A stretch of 64,000 nucleotides of DNA from RBG-16-66-20 sp040752005 (GTDB taxonomy: Bacteria > Pseudomonadota > Gammaproteobacteria > Burkholderiales > SG8-39): assembly GCA_040752005.1 (NCBI GenBank), contig JBFMFX010000003.1, positions 173,354-237,353 on the forward strand, in the 5' to 3' direction. The position numbers were made by a program, and so were the translations under genes. Under the pieces are notes generated by a model. It did no database searches. It saw nothing but the letters and a program-made list of their open reading frames with translations, and was not told where the DNA came from. Shown here one piece after another: positions 61,051 to 64,000 of this stretch (the first letter of the stretch is position 1; every line of letters begins with the position of its first letter).

Positions 61051-62304
61051 ATGAGCGCGTTCGACGCGCTTGCCTTCTGGGACGATGCCGACCTCGCCGG
61101 GCGGATGCAGTGGTATCGCGCGGTCGCGGCCAACCGTCTGCCGGCCAAGTTCCGGATTCTCGCCGCGCTTCCGGCAGGCGTCGCGCTCGACGCCCCCGAA
61201 GCGGCCCTATGGCAGGCGCTCGAGGCAGGAACGGGCGCGTTCCTGGCGCTGCGGAGCCGCATTCGCGCGGGCGATGCGCCGCTTCCGGACGCGGCGCCGC
61301 GACCGAGCCTGCTCGATCTCGTGGCGGAGATCGCGCGGCGCATGCTCGCGCACTGCAACTTCTGCCGCTGGGAGTGCGGCGTGGACCGCACCAAAGGGGA
61401 AAAGCTCGGCGCCTGCAAGCTCGCCGCCGAGACGCGAGTCTCCGCGTACTTTCACCATCGCGGCGAGGAGCGGGTGTACCGCGGCACGCAGGGCTCCGGG
61501 ACGATCTTCTTCACCTCGTGCAACATGCGCTGCGCGTTCTGCCAGAACGGCGACATTTCCACCGATCGGCTGAACGGCGAGCCGGTGTCGGCGCGCACGC
61601 TCGCGACGATGGCGTGGCTGCTGCGCGTCGAGGGCTGCCACAACATCAACTGGGTGGGCGGCGACCCGACCGTGCACCTGCACACCATCCTTGCGGCGAT
61701 CGCACTGCTGGCGTCGTTCGAGCCTTCCCGGGACGACATCGAGGCGGCGCTCGCGGCCAAGGCGGACTGGTTCGCGCGGACCCCGCGCGCGGGTGGACAG
61801 GCGTTTTACAACGGCGCGTTCAATGCGCCGATGCTGTGGAACTCGAATTTCTTCATGACGCCGGAGGCGATGATGCTGCTGCGCCTGACGATGGACGTGT
61901 GGCTGCCGGACTTCAAGTTCGGCCCGGGGCGCTGCGCGCTGCAACTGGCGCGCACCGGCTGGTACTGGGAGACGGTCACGCGGAACCTCGCGTGGCTGCG
62001 CGACTGGGGCGAGGACTTCACGATCCGCCACCTCGTCATGCCGGGGCACGTCGATTGCTGCACGATGCCAGTGCTCGACTGGATTGCCGCCGAGATGCCC
62101 GAGGCGCCGGTGAACCTCATGGACCAGTACCACCCGGACAACTACTGCGACCCGGACAATCCGAAGTTCAGCGAGCGCTACCGCCCGCTGGCTCGCCGTC
62201 CAAGCCGCTCGGAGCTCGCTGCCGCGTACCGGCACGCGCGGCAAAGAGGGATCCGCTTCGAATCGCTGTCCTGTGAGCGCAGCCAACTTGGCCTCATACC
62301 GTAG
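61051..62304 (+). CDS. Radical SAM protein, pyruvate-formate-lyase-activating-enzyme-like
   Basis: 417 residues. The cluster motif CNMRCAFCQNGDIS (CxxxCxxC) lies near residue 155; an N-terminal segment ARRMLAHCNFCRWECGVDRTKGEKLGACK holds four more Cys and may bind another metal or cluster. GGDPTVHLHTIL is the SAM-binding GGE-like strand, and the C-part FKFGPGRCALQL continues the barrel. This is the COG1313 (PflX-like) group: glycyl-radical activase relatives of unknown substrate. No glycyl-radical enzyme is in the window. Confidence 0.85.
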   Translation: MSAFDALAFWDDADLAGRMQWYRAVAANRLPAKFRILAALPAGVALDAPEAALWQALEAGTGAFLALRSRIRAGDAPLPDAAPRPSLLDLVAEIARRMLAHCNFCRWECGVDRTKGEKLGACKLAAETRVSAYFHHRGEERVYRGTQGSGTIFFTSCNMRCAFCQNGDISTDRLNGEPVSARTLATMAWLLRVEGCHNINWVGGDPTVHLHTILAAIALLASFEPSRDDIEAALAAKADWFARTPRAGGQAFYNGAFNAPMLWNSNFFMTPEAMMLLRLTMDVWLPDFKFGPGRCALQLARTGWYWETVTRNLAWLRDWGEDFTIRHLVMPGHVDCCTMPVLDWIAAEMPEAPVNLMDQYHPDNYCDPDNPKFSERYRPLARRPSRSELAAAYRHARQRGIRFESLSCERSQLGLIP

Positions 62305-62420
62305 GGCTCTCTGAAAAGCCTTGTGCATCAAATAGTTGGGAGCCATTCCGGGAGCGAACGGCCTTGCCCTCTCGGCTGTCAAAGGAGGTGCTTGGGAGAT
62401 TCTTCCAAGGAGGACTGACC

Positions 62421-62777
62421 ATGGCAGCCAACATGAAGTGGCAAGATTGGGCGACATTCCTGCTCGGGGTCTGGCTCGCTGTCTCACCCTGGGTGCTCGG
62501 TTACAGCGACAGCGAAGGGGCGATGTGGAACGCCGTGATACTCGGCGTCCTTCTCGCCGTCTTCTCGTTGCTCGAGCTGGGCGTGCCCGGCAAGTGGGAG
62601 GAGTGGGTCAACCTGCTCGCCGGACTGTGGCTCGTGGTCGCGCCGTTCGTGATCGGCTTCACCTCGCACTTCGGCGCGAGCGTGAACGCGATGCTGGTCG
62701 GTGCGGCGGCGGTGCTGCTCTCGGCATGGGCCTTGTCGCTCGACAAGGAAATCGGAAACTGGTGGCAGCGGGCCTGA
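62421..62777 (+). CDS. SPW-repeat membrane protein
   Basis: 118 residues, four membrane helices in two similar halves, each with the motif pattern W..W.....L..G.WL...P (LGVWLAVSPWVLGYSD and LAGLWLVVAPFVIGFTS). This is the SPW repeat family, common in environmental bacteria and of unknown role. SD AAGGAGG at 62407-62413, 8 nt before the ATG; a second SD-like AAAGGAGG at 62380 has no matching start. A terminator follows. Confidence 0.88.
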   Translation: MAANMKWQDWATFLLGVWLAVSPWVLGYSDSEGAMWNAVILGVLLAVFSLLELGVPGKWEEWVNLLAGLWLVVAPFVIGFTSHFGASVNAMLVGAAAVLLSAWALSLDKEIGNWWQRA

Positions 62778-62813
62778 CCGGCGCCTGAGTTCGCCGGATC
62801 ACGGCACGCGAAG

Positions 62814-62844
62814 AAGGCCGCGAGGAGCGGCCTTTTCATTTTTT
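62814..62844 (+). terminator. Rho-independent terminator after the SPW gene
   Basis: AAGGCCGC (62814-62821) pairs perfectly with GCGGCCTT (62827-62834) over a GAGGA loop, followed by TTCATTTTTT. A strong intrinsic terminator 37 nt after the stop. Confidence 0.88.
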
Positions 62845-62884
62845 GGCGCGGCAGCCGCGCGCCCGACGGTATGATCGGCGCGGC

Positions 62885-63016
62885 ATGCGCGTCCAGAACA
62901 GGCCGTGGCGGCTGATCTTCGCGGGGTACGGCCAGCTCGGCGCCGGGCTCGCGCACGATCAGGACTCGCGCTTCGTGGCGTTCGAAAGCGGCGGCGCGTT
63001 CAGGGGCGGAGTGTGA
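62885..63016 (+). CDS. Possible 43-residue protein
   Basis: MRVQNRPWRLIFAGYGQLGAG... ends in SGGAFRGGV. ATG start; it stops before the convergent membrane protein. Short ORFs with RPWRxxFAGxGQL...DxDSRFVAF occur in other proteobacteria by my recollection, but I cannot name a family. Low confidence; no clear SD. Confidence 0.3.
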   Translation: MRVQNRPWRLIFAGYGQLGAGLAHDQDSRFVAFESGGAFRGGV

Positions 63017-63035
63017 TCGCGCGCAAGGACTGCGC

Positions 63036-63977
63036 TCATCGCGTCGTCCCGGCGCCCGGCTTCGTCCCGGGCGACGCGGCGCTGGCGTCGTCTTCGGGCG
63101 GCCAGAGCGCACCGCACCCGAGCGCGCGCGAGAGAAGATCGACGGTGAGGGCGCAGGCGACGCCGAACGGCAGGTAGCCGGCGTAGCCGAGGAGCGGCAT
63201 TTCGAACACGTGCAGCACCTGCACGTACGGGATGCTGTAGTGCCACTTGGCGAGGCTGCCCCAGTTCCACAGTTCCCAGAAGAAGCCGCACGCGAGCGCC
63301 GCGAGCGCCGGCTGCAGCAAGGGGCGCCAGTCCCCCGCGGCGAGCGAATCGAGCAGCGATTCGCCGACGACGAGCCGCGCAAGGCCGAAGAGCATGAGCG
63401 GCGGCGCCAGCCAGAGCATGGCGAAGAGCGCTTCCGGTGCGTGGCCGATCGCGGCGAGGGCGGCCGCGCCTGCGGCGAGCGCGACCGACGCGGCGCCGCG
63501 CGTCAGTCGCATCGGCGGCAGGGTGATCGTCTCGATCCGGGACCAGTGGCGCAGCCACCACCAGGTGGAGATCACCGCCGGCAGGACGGTCGAGAAGGGC
63601 GGAGTCGCCTGAAGGAAGTAGTCGAGGTCATCCCGGGCCTGGATGCCGGCGTAGTACCAGTTGTCGGTGAACTGGTTGAGATATTCGAACAGCCACCAGA
63701 AAGCGGCGCTCGCAGGAAAGAGGGCGAGAAAGAACCCCGGGTGCCGGGTGAGAAGGCAGCAACCCGTCTGTCGCGCCGAAAGCGCGTTCACGATCAGGAT
63801 GTACCCCAGCCACAGCGGCGTGAACGTGTGGCGCCGCCACTGCGGCGGCGTCACCTCGCTCCAGGCGAGAACCCAGCCCGAGGCGAGCAGTGCGATTCCG
63901 AACCATCCCCAGAGGGGAAACGCCCGCGCCGGCGGGCGCGGCGCGCCGGGGCGCGCGCGCGCGAGCGCGACCGGCAA
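63036..63977 (-). CDS. Hypothetical polytopic membrane protein
   Basis: 313 residues or longer: the TTG at 63977 is the first start in the window, but the frame remains open to the right edge, so the true start may lie outside. About seven hydrophobic helices (e.g. WGWFGIALLASGWVLAW, GFFLALFPASAAFWWLFEYLNQF, ALFAMLWLAPPLMLFGLARLV). Trp-rich: FFWELWNWGSLAKWHYSIPYVQVLHVFEMPLLGYAGYLPFG is a striking segment found in uncharacterised proteobacterial membrane proteins. No function assigned. Confidence 0.7.
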   Translation of the reverse strand: MPVALARARPGAPRPPARAFPLWGWFGIALLASGWVLAWSEVTPPQWRRHTFTPLWLGYILIVNALSARQTGCCLLTRHPGFFLALFPASAAFWWLFEYLNQFTDNWYYAGIQARDDLDYFLQATPPFSTVLPAVISTWWWLRHWSRIETITLPPMRLTRGAASVALAAGAAALAAIGHAPEALFAMLWLAPPLMLFGLARLVVGESLLDSLAAGDWRPLLQPALAALACGFFWELWNWGSLAKWHYSIPYVQVLHVFEMPLLGYAGYLPFGVACALTVDLLSRALGCGALWPPEDDASAASPGTKPGAGTTR

Positions 63978-64000
63978 AGGCGCGATCGCACCGCAGGCAA

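Overview
The window is a high-GC chromosomal segment, most likely from a betaproteobacterium (Burkholderiales/Rhodocyclales-like). The hints are the urt-ure gene order, a Bug/TctC-type binding protein, PsiE, CbbR-like LysR and MarR regulators, and strong G/C third-position bias. Genes are tightly packed with many 4-base ATGA/GTGA overlaps. No rRNA, tRNA or CRISPR array was seen. The sequence is open at both ends.

Layout. 1-7.5 kb: the tail of an acyl-CoA ligase, a cold-shock protein, an HD-GYP response regulator, a threonine aldolase and a large PAS histidine kinase. 7.6-19.3 kb: a complete nitrogen-scavenging operon, urtABCDE (urea ABC importer) followed by ureD-(FAH-like gene)-ureABCEFG (nickel urease and its maturation factors) and a tiny UreJ-like membrane protein. 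A well-matched sigma-54 promoter lies just before urtA. 19.2-23.7 kb: a TerC-UspA fusion divergent from a LysR gene whose leader carries a yybP-ykoY (manganese) riboswitch, then an adenylate-cyclase/TPR protein. 23.7-30 kb: a YcgR-like PilZ protein, an amidohydrolase, an SDR, a hydroxyacid dehydrogenase, a TctC protein and an intradiol dioxygenase.

30-37.5 kb is an accessory island: degenerate reading frames, small genes almost all on the minus strand, an attC-like site and two further integrase-core-like heptamers, an IS110-family fragment, and at its right end a frameshifted tyrosine-recombinase fragment resembling integron integrase. Its layout matches a decayed integron cassette array. 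37.5-46.9 kb: catabolic genes for aromatics and acyl-CoAs (MetE-like, HMG-CoA-lyase-like, protocatechuate dioxygenase remnants, MarR regulator with a palindromic operator, CoA transferase, enoyl-CoA hydratase, acyl-CoA ligase, MFS exporter). Two genes here are broken by internal deletions.

46.9-64 kb: FMN reductase, UspA, PsiE; an EF-P paralogue coupled to a PP2C phosphatase; a three-gene unit of sorbosone-dehydrogenase-like protein, diheme cytochrome c and a PqqU/YncD-like TonB receptor; an acyl-CoA ligase divergent from a monooxygenase-like protein and thioesterase; nfeD-slipin; nicotinamidase; a frameshifted methyltransferase; a radical SAM enzyme; an SPW-repeat membrane protein; and an uncharacterised membrane protein at the right edge.

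The most notable items are the Mn riboswitch ahead of a LysR gene rather than terC, with a readable SD-sequestering switch; the decayed integron; the dehydrogenase-cytochrome-PqqU unit; and the set of single-base frameshifts and internal deletions, which may be real decay or assembly error.
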